The notes under the pieces are model-generated. The model did no database searches, had not been told where the DNA came from, and saw only the letters and a list, made by a program, of their open reading frames with translations. 64,000 nucleotides of DNA from Kibdelosporangium sp. MJ126-NF4 (GTDB lineage Bacteria; Actinomycetota; Actinomycetes; Mycobacteriales; Pseudonocardiaceae): the NCBI RefSeq assembly GCF_000826545.1, contig NZ_CDME01000011.1, forward strand, positions 1,440,657 through 1,504,656, in the 5' to 3' direction. Below are positions 42,796 to 52,623 of this stretch, piece by piece; the first letter of the stretch is position 1; each line of letters opens with the position of its first letter. The translations under genes were made by a program, and so were the position numbers.

Positions 42796-43794
42796 GTGAG
42801 TGAGAGCGAGCGGATCGCCGGGTTCTGGCGGTGGTGGCAGCAGCGGGCAGGAACGATCGCCGACGCGGTCGAAACCGGCGCGGTCGCGGAGTTCACCGAC
42901 GAGATCTCCGCGCAGGTCGACACCGTGAACCCGGAGCTGCAGTGGGAACTCGCGCCCGGCAACGCCGCGCGGCACGCGCTGGTGGTCAGCTCCGGCGGCG
43001 ACCCGGATCTGCGGCCGCTGGCCGAACGCTGGTTCCGTGCGGCCCCACCGGCCGACGCGACATGGGAGTACCGCCCGGCGCGGGCAGCCGACCCGTCCAC
43101 ACTCGACAAGACGCTGGGCTTCGGCCCGCACGACCTCGAGCTCGGCCTGGCCGAGCTGGCGATCTCCATCGACGACGACCGGCAGTTGGTCGACGTGTCC
43201 GTGTACCACCCGCTGTTCGCCGAGCTGCCGGACGAACCCCGCACCCGGATCGCGTTCCTCGTCCTGGGCTGGCTGCTCGGCGAGGACGGCGTGGAACGGT
43301 GGATCGGCGGGATCGAAGCCGTGACCGAACGGCCTGCCGACGCACTCCCGGCCGAAGCGCTCCCGGAGATCATCGACGGCATCGCCGAGCGCAACCCCGA
43401 CGACCAGTGGTCCATCCTGCAGGGCCAGGCCGAGGACGGGACGGTGCTGCTCGTGACCGCCCGGCGGCCACTCAAGTGGATCGACTACCCGCTGTACGAC
43501 CAGCACATCGCCGTCTCACTCGGCTACGCCGACCGCAACCCGGCCGGGTTGCCCGAGCCCGACGCGTTGGAGGCGCTGCGCGCCGCCGAGGACGAACTGC
43601 TGGCCATCCTCGGCGACACCGTGGTCCTCGCGGCGGTGGCCACAGTCGACGGAATCCGAACGTTCCACCTCTACGCGGACGGCCAGAACCCGACCGCACG
43701 CGACCGCGCGAGTAGGTGGGTCGAGGCGACGCAGGGCGCGCACGTCGAGGTGACGGCCGACCCGGGATGGAACGCCGTCAGCCGCTACGCCTAG
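42796..43794 (+). CDS. DUF695 domain-containing protein
   Basis: Encodes 332 residues from GTG 42796, 9 bp after dnaE1. The FWRWWQ start and the ARHALVVSSGGDPDLRPLAERWFRAAP segment occur in actinobacterial homologues. The C-terminal 130 residues resemble DUF695 (ALRAAEDELLAILGDTVVLAAVATVDGIRTFHLYADG). No catalytic motif or membrane helix is evident, so it is probably cytoplasmic. Cotranscription with dnaE1 is likely by spacing, but no functional link can be claimed. Confidence 0.75.
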   Translation: MSESERIAGFWRWWQQRAGTIADAVETGAVAEFTDEISAQVDTVNPELQWELAPGNAARHALVVSSGGDPDLRPLAERWFRAAPPADATWEYRPARAADPSTLDKTLGFGPHDLELGLAELAISIDDDRQLVDVSVYHPLFAELPDEPRTRIAFLVLGWLLGEDGVERWIGGIEAVTERPADALPAEALPEIIDGIAERNPDDQWSILQGQAEDGTVLLVTARRPLKWIDYPLYDQHIAVSLGYADRNPAGLPEPDALEALRAAEDELLAILGDTVVLAAVATVDGIRTFHLYADGQNPTARDRASRWVEATQGAHVEVTADPGWNAVSRYA

Positions 43795-43818
43795 CTCCCA
43801 TCGCCGTGTCCAGGTGGG

Positions 43819-45084
43819 TCAGGCGGACGCGAGCTTCTGGTAGCCGACCAGGCGGACGCAGGTCGCTACGCCGTCGATGGCCTGCTCCAGCTCGTCCATT
43901 CCGGGGAAGGTCGGGGCGATCCGGATGACGGAGTCCGTTGGGTCGTTCTTGTACGGGTGCGTCGAGCCTGCCGGGGTGAGCGCGATGCCCGCCTCCTTGG
44001 CCTTGGCGACGACCGCCTTGGCGCAGCCTTCCGGCACGTTGAGGGTGATGAAGTAGCCGCCCTTCGGCTGTGACCAGGTCGCCAGGCCCGCGAGCTGCTC
44101 GCCGAACACGCGCTGGACCGCGTCGAACTTCGGCGCGATGATCTCGCGGTGCTTGCGCATGTGCGCCCGCACGCCGTCGGCGTCGCGCAGGAACAGCGCG
44201 TGCCGCAGCTGGTTGATCTTGTCCGGTCCGATCGAGCGCTTGCCGCTGTGCCCGAGCAGCCACTTCACGTTGGCCTCGGACGAGCCGAAGAACGCCACAC
44301 CGGACCCGGCGAGCGTGACCTTCGAGGTGGAGCCGAACACGAACACGCGGTCCGGGTTCCCGGCCTCGGCGCAGGCGCCGAGGATGTCGGCGACCTGGAC
44401 CTCCTCGTCGGTCAGGTGGTGCACGGCGTACGCGTTGTCCCAGAAGATCCTGAAGTCGGGGGCCGCCGTGGTCATGGCGGCGAGGCGGCGCACGGTCTCG
44501 TCGCTGTAGGTGGTGCCGTCCGGGTTGCTGTACTTCGGCACGCACCAGATGCCCTTGATCCCGGCATCCTCGCCGACCAGGCGCTCGACCTCGGCCATGT
44601 CCGGCCCGTCGGCGGTCAGCGGCACCGGGACCATCTCGATGCCGAACCGCTGGCACAGGTCGAAATGCCGGTCATACCCGGGAACCGGGCAGAGGAACGC
44701 GACACGCTCCTCGTCGGCCCACCGCCGCTCGGCACCGGGAAGCACACCGAGCAGGGAGTGCACGACGCTGTCGTGCATCAGCTCGAGGCTGGAGTTGCCC
44801 TGCGCGAGCAACTGGCCGACGGGGACACCCAGCAGGTCGCTGAAGATCTGCCGCAGCTCCGGCAGGCCCTGGTTGCCGCCGTAGTTGCGGCAGTCCGTGC
44901 CGTCGGCGGCCCGGTAACCGTGGTCGCCGGGCAGCGCCAGCAGGTCGTTGGAGAGGTCGAGCTGTTGCGCCGACGGCTTGCCCCTGGTCAGGTCCAGCTT
45001 GAGGTTCTTGTCCAGCAGGGCGGCGTAGTCCTTCTTCGCGGCTTCGAGCTGGGCTGACACGTCGTTGTTCAGATCAGTGGTCAC
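43819..45084 (-). CDS. Class I aminotransferase, aspartate aminotransferase type Ic
   Basis: Encodes 421 residues. PLP-enzyme features include CRNYGGNQGLPELRQIF at the N-terminus, FWDNAYAVHHLTDEE (Asp pairing the PLP nitrogen), and the Schiff-base Lys in FGSTSKVTLAGSGVAFFGS. The pattern matches the MocR-like Aminotran family that includes the mycobacterial aspartate aminotransferase Rv3722c. It should interconvert aspartate/oxaloacetate and glutamate/2-oxoglutarate, feeding nitrogen metabolism. The substrate assignment rests on family resemblance. The gene converges with the DUF695 gene. Confidence 0.85.
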   Translation of the reverse strand: MTTDLNNDVSAQLEAAKKDYAALLDKNLKLDLTRGKPSAQQLDLSNDLLALPGDHGYRAADGTDCRNYGGNQGLPELRQIFSDLLGVPVGQLLAQGNSSLELMHDSVVHSLLGVLPGAERRWADEERVAFLCPVPGYDRHFDLCQRFGIEMVPVPLTADGPDMAEVERLVGEDAGIKGIWCVPKYSNPDGTTYSDETVRRLAAMTTAAPDFRIFWDNAYAVHHLTDEEVQVADILGACAEAGNPDRVFVFGSTSKVTLAGSGVAFFGSSEANVKWLLGHSGKRSIGPDKINQLRHALFLRDADGVRAHMRKHREIIAPKFDAVQRVFGEQLAGLATWSQPKGGYFITLNVPEGCAKAVVAKAKEAGIALTPAGSTHPYKNDPTDSVIRIAPTFPGMDELEQAIDGVATCVRLVGYQKLASA

Positions 45085-45159
45085 GGGGACTTCCTTTGGG
45101 GCTTGCCGTTGGCGTCACCGGAACGTTATAAGGCGGGCGGTCCGGGACGCACACCGGTA

Positions 45160-46509
45160 TCACCTGGATCGTGCTCTCCTGCCCCGCCACAACTCCCACG
45201 CCCAGCCGGTCATGAGCAGAACGATGAGGCCGACGACGACGAGTGACACTGTCGCGACCTCTCCGTCGCTGTCCGGCTTCCCGATGCCGATGTAGGTGCT
45301 GGCGACCTCGTCGAACGCGAAGATGGCGCCGATGCTGCCGAGGCCACATCCGAGCACACCGACGGCGACTTTGGCCGTGGCACCGGCACCGGGAGAGACG
45401 AATCGCGCGATGCCTGTGCCCGAGAGACCGGCGAGGGCGACGAGGACGACGGCGACGACGTCGAGGGGCGAGGAGAAGAACAGGTTCCAGGAAATGCCCT
45501 GGATCTCACTGCCCGTCGCGGGGCTGAAGCCGATGGCGGCGAGCACCACCAGCAGCGCCGCGATTCCCTTGTGCTGCCATATCTTCCCGGGGGCCTTGGC
45601 CTGCCGGGTTTCCGAAGGTTTCCACTCGGTCGCGACTTTGGTGTCGGCTCCGCGCCCCGCTCGGCCGTTCGCCGGTACGGCGGCAGTCGCCGACTGCCCG
45701 CCGACCATGGCCAACGCCTCGGCCACGGTGACTCGCTGATTCGGGTCCTTGTCCATCAACCGAGTGATGAGCGCCGTGAGGTGCCCGGCTTGTCGTGGTT
45801 GCGGCGGCTCGTCCAGCAACACCGCCGAGAAGGATGCGGCCTCGCTCCCACGGCGGAACGGCGACACGTCTTCGACCGCGTAGTACAACGTCGTGCCGAG
45901 GGAGAACAGGTCACTCGCCGGAAGCCCGTCAGTGCCCCGCAGCCTTTCCGGCGCGGTGAACTCCGGCGAGCCGATGAACATGCCGGTCGTGGTCAACGCG
46001 GGATCGTTGGCGTGCACCGCTATCCCGAAGTCGGTCAGCAGAACTGTCCCGTCGTTGGCCAGCATGACGTTGGCGGGTTTGACATCCCGATGTACGACGC
46101 CTTCGGCGTGTGCCGCGCCGATCGCCGCCAGCAGTGCCCTGGCGATGTCCGCCACCCGGTCCGGCGCCAGCGGCCCGTGCGCCTTCACGTACTCGTCCAA
46201 TGACGAACCGTCGACCAGGTCCATCACAATCCACGGCAGGCCGTCCTCGACGAAGATGTCATGAATCGCAACGATGTTCTCGTGCCTGCGCAGCCTGGCC
46301 GCGTTGCGGGCCTCCCGTGTCGCGCGGGCCAGCCGGTCGTCCTGTTCGGCCTGCGACATTCCCGGCCGCAGTCGCAGTTCCTTGATTGCCACATCGACGC
46401 CGAGCGTCTCGTGGTGGGCCCGCCAGACTCTGCCGAAGCCGCCGGAGCCCAGTTCGGCGTCCAACCGGTAACGTCCGCCGACCACGTGACCAACGCGCGC
46501 CGATGTCAT
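45160..46509 (-). CDS. Membrane-tailed serine/threonine protein kinase
   Basis: Encodes 449 residues. The kinase domain (1-270) has the Gly loop LGSGGFGRVWRA, K43 in VAIKEL, HRDVKPANVML with catalytic D142, DFG with D160, and APERLRG. A Gly/Ala/Arg linker follows, then about four transmembrane helices (from 313 on), with no extracellular PASTA domain. Most actinobacterial Hanks kinases have a single helix and an outer sensor; here the sensor may be the membrane bundle itself. It probably autophosphorylates; targets are unknown. It is divergent from the PLD-like gene. Confidence 0.9.
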   Translation of the reverse strand: MTSARVGHVVGGRYRLDAELGSGGFGRVWRAHHETLGVDVAIKELRLRPGMSQAEQDDRLARATREARNAARLRRHENIVAIHDIFVEDGLPWIVMDLVDGSSLDEYVKAHGPLAPDRVADIARALLAAIGAAHAEGVVHRDVKPANVMLANDGTVLLTDFGIAVHANDPALTTTGMFIGSPEFTAPERLRGTDGLPASDLFSLGTTLYYAVEDVSPFRRGSEAASFSAVLLDEPPQPRQAGHLTALITRLMDKDPNQRVTVAEALAMVGGQSATAAVPANGRAGRGADTKVATEWKPSETRQAKAPGKIWQHKGIAALLVVLAAIGFSPATGSEIQGISWNLFFSSPLDVVAVVLVALAGLSGTGIARFVSPGAGATAKVAVGVLGCGLGSIGAIFAFDEVASTYIGIGKPDSDGEVATVSLVVVGLIVLLMTGWAWELWRGRRARSR

Positions 46510-46615
46510 GTGACGGAGTTTCGCACGGTGCTGTCAGTGATCGCCTGCCAGTGCCGAAAACGGTTCAGTAGAATCACCAATCGGAGCACCTGGCCGAACA
46601 AGAAGGGGAGGCCTT

Positions 46616-47686
46616 GTGGGCGAGGGCAAGCTGCGGACGAAGACTGCGAATTTCTTCTTCGCGTGGGTTCAGCGAAGGCGCTACTACGCCATCATCGCCG
46701 CCGCACTGATCGTGGTGACCGTTGTCCTGCTGTTGTTTTCGCGGTCATTGGCGGACTACGGCAAGAATCTCAGTCTCAACCTCGGCGCCGACCTGATCGG
46801 CACGATCGTCGTGCTGTTCCTGATCGCGCCGTTCCTGACCAAGGCCGACCGGCTCAACGAGGCGGTGCTCGACCGGTTCAACCACCGCGGGTTCATCCGG
46901 CAGGCCGCGGGCGCTCGGCACCGGATCAAGATCATGGAGCTGTGGACGGACCTGTTGCAGGGCGGCTACCAGGACGAATTCCTCACCGCGCTGAGGGAAG
47001 TGCTCAGCCGCAAGGTCGAGGTCCGGATCCTGTTGCTCGACCCGGACGCCCGCGCGGCCGAGCAGCGCGCGGACGACCTGTTGCAGCAGACCGACGTGGT
47101 CAACAACATCCTGGACAACCTGCGCGTGCTCAACGAGTTCAAACGCGACCTGCCCGAATGGATGCGCAAGTACCTCGACGTGCGCATCTACTCCGCGCTG
47201 CCGCCGGTGCAGATGTACCGGGTGGACGATCACGTCATCGTCTCGTTCTACCCGGTCAACATGACCTCGTGGAACGCCGCCCAGTACCAGACCAGCCCGC
47301 AGGCCCAGCTCGGCCAGTTCGTCGGCACCAAGTTCGACGAGCTGTGGGAGGCCCGCGGCACCCGCTGGCTCGACCAGTTCTGGTCGCTCACCCTCGATGA
47401 CCAGACCGAACGCTACGAGGCCCGGTTCGTCACGGTGGACGAGCAGATCTACGTCAGCGGCCGCAAGATCGTCGAGCGCAACCTGCGCAGCGGGATCGAC
47501 GGCCTGCCTGTCCGGATCGTCGACGGCAACGCCAAGGGCGAGGTGCACCGCTCGATGGCGTACCTGCTCACGCCCCTTGACCAGACGTCACCCGATCTGG
47601 CGATGGCGCTCGACCACTTCAACCGCAAGTACGGCCACACGCATCAGGACGTGATTCTCAAACTGTCACCATCACCGGCCGAGTAG
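46616..47686 (+). CDS. Two-helix membrane protein with phospholipase D-like cytosolic domain
   Basis: Encodes 356 residues from GTG 46616 with AAGGGGAGG upstream. Two N-terminal transmembrane helices (about 21-42 and 53-75) precede a soluble part with PLD-like patterns: RIKIMELWTDLL, VEVRILLLDPDARAAEQRADDLL, and RVDDHVIVSFYPVN. The HxKxxxxD motif is not visible, so it is probably a binding or signalling domain rather than a hydrolase. Similar modules occur in bacterial membrane sensors near defence or stress genes. The 3' end overlaps the convergent oxidase gene by 43 bp. Confidence 0.6.
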   Translation: MGEGKLRTKTANFFFAWVQRRRYYAIIAAALIVVTVVLLLFSRSLADYGKNLSLNLGADLIGTIVVLFLIAPFLTKADRLNEAVLDRFNHRGFIRQAAGARHRIKIMELWTDLLQGGYQDEFLTALREVLSRKVEVRILLLDPDARAAEQRADDLLQQTDVVNNILDNLRVLNEFKRDLPEWMRKYLDVRIYSALPPVQMYRVDDHVIVSFYPVNMTSWNAAQYQTSPQAQLGQFVGTKFDELWEARGTRWLDQFWSLTLDDQTERYEARFVTVDEQIYVSGRKIVERNLRSGIDGLPVRIVDGNAKGEVHRSMAYLLTPLDQTSPDLAMALDHFNRKYGHTHQDVILKLSPSPAE

Positions 47687-49242
47687 AACCGCCGCAGCCG
47701 CAAGGGGTGGAAGCGCGTGTGCATCGCGTGCTGCCGCCCCTGCAGCGCGGCGAGCACGGCGTCCGCGACGGCGGGTGACTGCGTGAACCCGCCGGTGTTG
47801 TGGCCGCCTGTCACGACGAGCGTGCCGCTGCCCGCTGTCTCGATGGTCTCGAACACGCCGAGGCACGACGAGGTCCACGGCCGGACGCAGAGCCTGCGGC
47901 TGGCCGCGAGCGTGCCCGCTTTCCGTGCCGCCGCATAGGCTTTCGGGAAGAACTGGCGGATCGTGTCGGCCAGCGCGTCGAACAGCATCTCCAGTTCGGT
48001 CGAGTCGATGTTGCCCGGATCCGTGCCGGTCCAGCCGTATCCGGCGCCGCAGATCAGGATCGGCTCGCCGTCCGGTCCGGTACCGAGCGTCACGTTGGTC
48101 TCCTCGGCGCGATGGCCCTTGCGGGCGATCTTCACCGAGTGGTCCAGTCGCGGCTCGACGTTCGGCACAGTCAGCCAGACACCGAGCATTCCCATGATCT
48201 GGCCGTGCGAGGCGGTGCCGCGCACCAACTCCTCGCCGTACGCGCCGGGGGACAGGACATAGTGGTCGCCGCGGAGGACGGTGCTGGGAGTGAGCACACC
48301 GTCCGGCACGCCCGGCGACGCCCAGTGGATACCGGATACCGGTGTGTCCCACTGGAAACGGACGCCCTCCGCGACCAGCAGATCCACCAACCGGGCCAGG
48401 AAACTGTGGATGTTCACGGTGAACCCGACGACCTCGATGCCCCCGGCCACCGGCGCGTCCACCAGCGCCGGATAGCCCGTGCGGACCTGTTCGGGCGTCA
48501 GGACTTTCCGGGTCGCGCCGAGCCGTTGGTTGCGGTCGACGTGCCAGCGGTAGTAGTCGTCGTCGGTGTACAGCCGCACGATTCCGTCGCGGAGGCCGTC
48601 GAACAGGTCGGGATCCGACGCCATCAGCCGGTCCCAGCCCTCGCCCGCCGTGCGGTTGGCGTCGAAGATGTCCTGGGTGTAGCTGTCGGCCAGCCACGGC
48701 GGGATCCGGTGGAACTCGTCGGCCCACTCCAGTTCCGCGGCCGACAACCCGCCTGGCTTGGCCACCAGCCAGCCGTGGTCGGTGATCGACCGGGTGAGCA
48801 GGTCCCCGCCCGGCCACGAGCGGCTGTTGTAGCTGTCCGCCTCGGTGAGGGTGAACATCCGGCCGTCCCCGCCGCCGCGGGTGCAGCCGTACGCCGTCCA
48901 GTCCGCGTCCGCGCGCGGATCGGGGGAGCGGTCGTAGACCTCGACCTGGTAGCCGGAACGGGCCAAAGTCAAGGCGGACACCAGGTTTACGATCCCGGCG
49001 CCCACCACGACGACCTTGTCGCCGGTGGTCCCCATCGGCACCGGAACCCGGTCGGCGATGTCTCGCTCGGCGGCGGCCAGCGCGGCGTCCACGTCCCCGT
49101 CGGGCCGCACGACGGCGTCCGGCTTGAGTTCGTCGATCGCGAGGGCGACGACTTCGTCACTCGCGGTGACGAGGTCTGGCCGGTGGATCACTGTCGGCTC
49201 GGCTGATGTCCCAGCTGACGGGTGGATAAGCAGGATGCGCAC
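47644..49242 (-). CDS. DAO-type FAD-dependent oxidase with N-terminal extension
   Basis: Encodes 532 residues from ATG 49242. Residues 76-515 form a D-amino-acid-oxidase/glycine-oxidase fold with the FAD motif VVVVGAGIVNLVSALTLARSGYQVEVYD (GxGxxN at 81-86) and C-terminal TGGHNTGGFTQSP. The first 70 residues (ILLIHPSAG, VVALAIDELKPDAVVRPDGDVDAALAAAE) lie outside the family and look like a small Rossmann-type or ATP-grasp-like fragment, so this may be a fusion. It should oxidise an amine or amino acid; the substrate is unknown. Confidence 0.8.
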   Translation of the reverse strand: MRILLIHPSAGTSAEPTVIHRPDLVTASDEVVALAIDELKPDAVVRPDGDVDAALAAAERDIADRVPVPMGTTGDKVVVVGAGIVNLVSALTLARSGYQVEVYDRSPDPRADADWTAYGCTRGGGDGRMFTLTEADSYNSRSWPGGDLLTRSITDHGWLVAKPGGLSAAELEWADEFHRIPPWLADSYTQDIFDANRTAGEGWDRLMASDPDLFDGLRDGIVRLYTDDDYYRWHVDRNQRLGATRKVLTPEQVRTGYPALVDAPVAGGIEVVGFTVNIHSFLARLVDLLVAEGVRFQWDTPVSGIHWASPGVPDGVLTPSTVLRGDHYVLSPGAYGEELVRGTASHGQIMGMLGVWLTVPNVEPRLDHSVKIARKGHRAEETNVTLGTGPDGEPILICGAGYGWTGTDPGNIDSTELEMLFDALADTIRQFFPKAYAAARKAGTLAASRRLCVRPWTSSCLGVFETIETAGSGTLVVTGGHNTGGFTQSPAVADAVLAALQGRQHAMHTRFHPLRLRRFYSAGDGDSLRITS

Positions 49243-49313
49243 CGGTTCTGCCCTCGCTCGCTCTCACCCGAATGATACTGGGTGCGACCGGCGCCGATGC
49301 GCATCCTCGCGGG

Positions 49314-50129
49314 TCACGCCCGTGGCAGTCGCGGCTCGAGGTCCTTGGCGACCTCCGACAGGCGCGGCTCCACCACGTCGGCGGGAACCGGCGAGTCGCC
49401 GGTGAACCCCTTGGTGTAGCCGTAGTAGGCGATCCTGACGAGGGTGTTTCCCTTCAGCACCGCGAGAACCAGGTAGGTCCGGTTGTTCTGCTCAGCCCAG
49501 AGGTAGGCCGCGCGGTCACCGATCCTCGGGCCGTCCTTGGCCTTGTAGCCGGAGCGGTACTCGGAGACGTTGTCCTCGAAGGCCCGGGGGTCCGTGGCCA
49601 CCACTCGCGGGTCGAGCTGCCGGATGTGCACGGTCAGCGTGGCCTGCGTGGCGCCGTCCGAGCCTTTCAGCGTGGCGTAGCCGCACGTGTGGGTGCCTTC
49701 GCTGGTGCCACTCCCGGTGTTCACCGACGTCTTCGCCGCGTCGAGAACCGGCTGGCTGACCGCGCATTCCTTGATCGCCTGCCTGCCGGTCGCCTCGACG
49801 CCGCCATCGGTCGAGGAATAGATGATCCGCCAGGTGGCCAGGCCGCCACCGGCCAGCACGACCAGGACGAGCGCGATGATCAGCAGGATCTTCGGCACCT
49901 TGCTCTTGGGCTTGGGCGCGCCCGGCGGCCAGCCCCTGCCTGGCGGTCCCGGCGGCTGCCCCCAGCCCGGCCCCGGCTGCTGCTGGAAGGGCGGCTGCTG
50001 GTAAGGCTGCTGTTGCTGATAAGGCTGTTGCGGTGGATAAGGCTGCTGTGGTGGATAAGGTTGTTGCGGTTGTTGTGGATTATGCGGCTGTTGATGTGGT
50101 TGTGGCTGCTGCCAGCCAGGTCCGGACAT
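49314..50129 (-). CDS. Pro/Gln/Tyr-rich single-pass membrane protein
   Basis: Encodes 271 residues from ATG 50129 (GGGGGGACATG, weak ribosome binding site). The N-terminal 85 residues are a PQQPY-type repeat (cytosolic, low complexity), then one transmembrane helix (about 78-102, ILLIIALVLVVLAGGGLATW) and an extracytoplasmic domain with two Cys (KECAVSQPVLD, HTCGYATLKGSDG). Proteins of this plan are common in actinobacteria without known function. The repeat could bind partners with SH3- or WW-like pockets, but this is speculation. Confidence 0.75.
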   Translation of the reverse strand: MSGPGWQQPQPHQQPHNPQQPQQPYPPQQPYPPQQPYQQQQPYQQPPFQQQPGPGWGQPPGPPGRGWPPGAPKPKSKVPKILLIIALVLVVLAGGGLATWRIIYSSTDGGVEATGRQAIKECAVSQPVLDAAKTSVNTGSGTSEGTHTCGYATLKGSDGATQATLTVHIRQLDPRVVATDPRAFEDNVSEYRSGYKAKDGPRIGDRAAYLWAEQNNRTYLVLAVLKGNTLVRIAYYGYTKGFTGDSPVPADVVEPRLSEVAKDLEPRLPRA

Positions 50130-50293
50130 GTCCCCCCTACCTCGATCGTGTAACAGCGGAAGAGTAGACGCGACCACATCGGGTGTCCATTCGACTACCG
50201 GGGGAGATGGCAGCTGGTGATCTCCGGCTGTTCATCCCCGGGTCGTTTCGGTTGGCCACAATGCGCCATCCGTTGTTCGAGGTAGGAGAACCA

Positions 50294-52483
50294 GTGGTAC
50301 GTCTGGTCCGGTTGGGCGCAGGTCTCGTTGCCTGTGGATTGATCCTGTCGGTGACACCGGCAGTGGCGAGTGTCGGTGAGCGGTTCGAGCGGTTCGACAC
50401 GATGTCGGTGTTCCGCAACAGCTCGGCGGCCGAGCACACAGCGGCGGAGATCGCGGCCGCCACGGCGGACGGCAAGCTGGTCGTGTACACCGACTCGCCC
50501 GCGCACCGGATCGGGTTCACCAAGGTGGGCAAGGAGCTCACCCCGGACGGCGTGCTGGCCATGCCCGGCGAGCCGACGTCCGTCGACATCGTCGGCCGTC
50601 TCGCGCTGGTCGCGGTGAACACGTCCAAGTCCTACGCCGAGCCGTCCGGTGTGCTGGTGGTCGTTGACCTGAACAAGCGCTCAGTCGTGGCCACGCACGA
50701 CCTCGGCGGCCAGCCCGACTCGATCGACATCTCCGCCGACGGACGCTACGCCGCCATCGCGATCGAGAACGAGCGGGACGAGAAGGCCAACGGCGGCAAG
50801 ATCCCGCAGCTGCCCGCCGGGTACCTGACCGTCGTCGACCTGATCGGCGGCCCGGCTGACTGGAAGACCCGCAAGGTCGAGCTGACCGGGATCGCGCAGG
50901 TCGCGCCCGAGGACCCCGAGCCCGAGTACGTCAACATCAACAGCCGCAACCAGGTCGCGGTCACGCTGCAGGAGAACAACCACATCGCGATCGTGGACCT
51001 GCCCACCGGCCGGATCACCAAGCACTTCCCGGCAGGCACGGCCACGGTCGACGGCGTCGACACCGCCGACGACGGGAAGATCTCGCCGACCGGCACGATC
51101 ACCGCGGCCCGTGAGCCGGACGCGGTGGCGTGGCTCGACGACCACACGCTCGGCACGGCCGACGAGGGCGACTACGTCGGCGGCAGCCGCACCTGGACGG
51201 TTTTCGACGCCGACTCCGGCGCGGTCGTCTACTCCTCGGGCAACGAGCTCCAGCAGGTGGCCATCAACCAGGGCCAGTACCCGGACGGCCGGTCGGGCAA
51301 GAAGGGCGTCGAGCCCGAAGGCCTGGCCGTGGCGACGTTCGGGCGTGAGCGGTACGCGTTCGTCGGCATGGAGCGGGCGAACCTCGTCGCGGTGTACGAC
51401 GTGCGCAACCCGCGCAAGCCCCGGTTCCTGCAGGCGCTGCCGACCGGCGTCGCCCCGGAGGGCCTGCTGCCGATCCCGGCGACGGGAACGCTGGTCGTGT
51501 CCGCCGAGGAGGACGCGGCCGCCGACAGCGTCCGGTCCTCGCTCAGCGCGTACCGGCTGACCAACACGCCGTTGCCGTTGTCGTTGGCGCAGAACAAGGG
51601 CACGCCGTCGATCGTCTCCGACGGCATCGGATTCGGTGCCCTGTCCGGGCTTTCCAGCATCCCCGGCAACTTCCACGAGGTGGTGTCGGTGACCGACGCG
51701 GCCTACAACCCGACCCGGGTGCTGACGATCGACGTCGTGTCGGCTCCCGCGCGGGTCCGCGGCGAACTCACCCTGACCAAGGACGGAAAGCCGGTCGGGT
51801 ACGACGGCGAGGGCATCGCGGCCCGCAAGGGTGGCGGCTACTGGATCGCGGTCGAGGGCGACGGCAAGAAGTCCCCGAATCTCCTGGTCGAGGTGGCCGC
51901 GTCCGGCGCGGTCGTGCGGGAGATCCCGCTGCCCGAGGCGGTCGCGCAGACGGCCACGAGCAACGGGTTCGAAGGCGTGACGGTGATCGGCCGCGGCAAG
52001 AACGAGCAGGTCTGGCTGGCCGTGCAGCGGGAGTGGAAGGCCGACAAGCCCGGCCAGGCCACGCTGGCCCGCTACACCCCGGCGACCGGCGAGTGGGCGT
52101 TCGCGGCGTACCCGCTGGACGCGGCACCGGCCGGTGCCTGGATCGGCCTGTCCGAGGTGACCGCGGTGAACGACCGCACGTTGCTGGTCCTCGAACGCGA
52201 CAACCAGCGCGGTGACGCGGCCAAGGTCAAGAAGGTCCAGCGCGTCGACATCGGCGGGCTCCGGCCGGTCGCGGCGGGCGCCGAGAAGCCCGTGGTGGCC
52301 AAGACCCTGGTCAGGGACCTGCTGCCCGCGCTGAGGGCGGGCGGCGGCGCCACGCACGACAAGCCCGAGGGCCTCGCCGTGATCGGCCTCGGTCCGTTCC
52401 GGCGGCTGATCGGCGTCGTGGACAACGACGGTGTGTCCAAGGCGCCGGGCGAGTCGGTGCTGCTGCGCCTCGGCTGGCTGTGA
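50294..52483 (+). CDS. Secreted phytase-like esterase/beta-propeller protein
   Basis: Encodes 729 residues from GTG 50294 with AGGAGA upstream; a signal peptide ends near AVA-SVG. Repeated beta-blades (VGRLALVAVN, DISADGRYAAIAIENERDE, YVNINSRNQVAVTLQENNHIAIV, EPEGLAV) lead into a C-terminal segment (YDGEGIAARKGGGYWIAVEGDG, NGFEGVTVIGRGKNEQVWLAVQ) that I recognise as the esterase-like domain of phytase. The protein is extracellular; whether it cleaves phytate is uncertain. It could equally be a surface binding protein. Confidence 0.8.
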   Translation: MVRLVRLGAGLVACGLILSVTPAVASVGERFERFDTMSVFRNSSAAEHTAAEIAAATADGKLVVYTDSPAHRIGFTKVGKELTPDGVLAMPGEPTSVDIVGRLALVAVNTSKSYAEPSGVLVVVDLNKRSVVATHDLGGQPDSIDISADGRYAAIAIENERDEKANGGKIPQLPAGYLTVVDLIGGPADWKTRKVELTGIAQVAPEDPEPEYVNINSRNQVAVTLQENNHIAIVDLPTGRITKHFPAGTATVDGVDTADDGKISPTGTITAAREPDAVAWLDDHTLGTADEGDYVGGSRTWTVFDADSGAVVYSSGNELQQVAINQGQYPDGRSGKKGVEPEGLAVATFGRERYAFVGMERANLVAVYDVRNPRKPRFLQALPTGVAPEGLLPIPATGTLVVSAEEDAAADSVRSSLSAYRLTNTPLPLSLAQNKGTPSIVSDGIGFGALSGLSSIPGNFHEVVSVTDAAYNPTRVLTIDVVSAPARVRGELTLTKDGKPVGYDGEGIAARKGGGYWIAVEGDGKKSPNLLVEVAASGAVVREIPLPEAVAQTATSNGFEGVTVIGRGKNEQVWLAVQREWKADKPGQATLARYTPATGEWAFAAYPLDAAPAGAWIGLSEVTAVNDRTLLVLERDNQRGDAAKVKKVQRVDIGGLRPVAAGAEKPVVAKTLVRDLLPALRAGGGATHDKPEGLAVIGLGPFRRLIGVVDNDGVSKAPGESVLLRLGWL

Positions 52484-52623
52484 GGACTGGGTTCTGATCT
52501 CCATGAGCAACTCAAGGAACGCCAGCGCGGTCGTACCGACGATCGTGCTGGCGACCCGGGGTCCGGGCGGCAGCGTCTCCGCGTTCACATAGGACTGTCG
52601 TACCCCTGTGTCATGCTGCCCGC

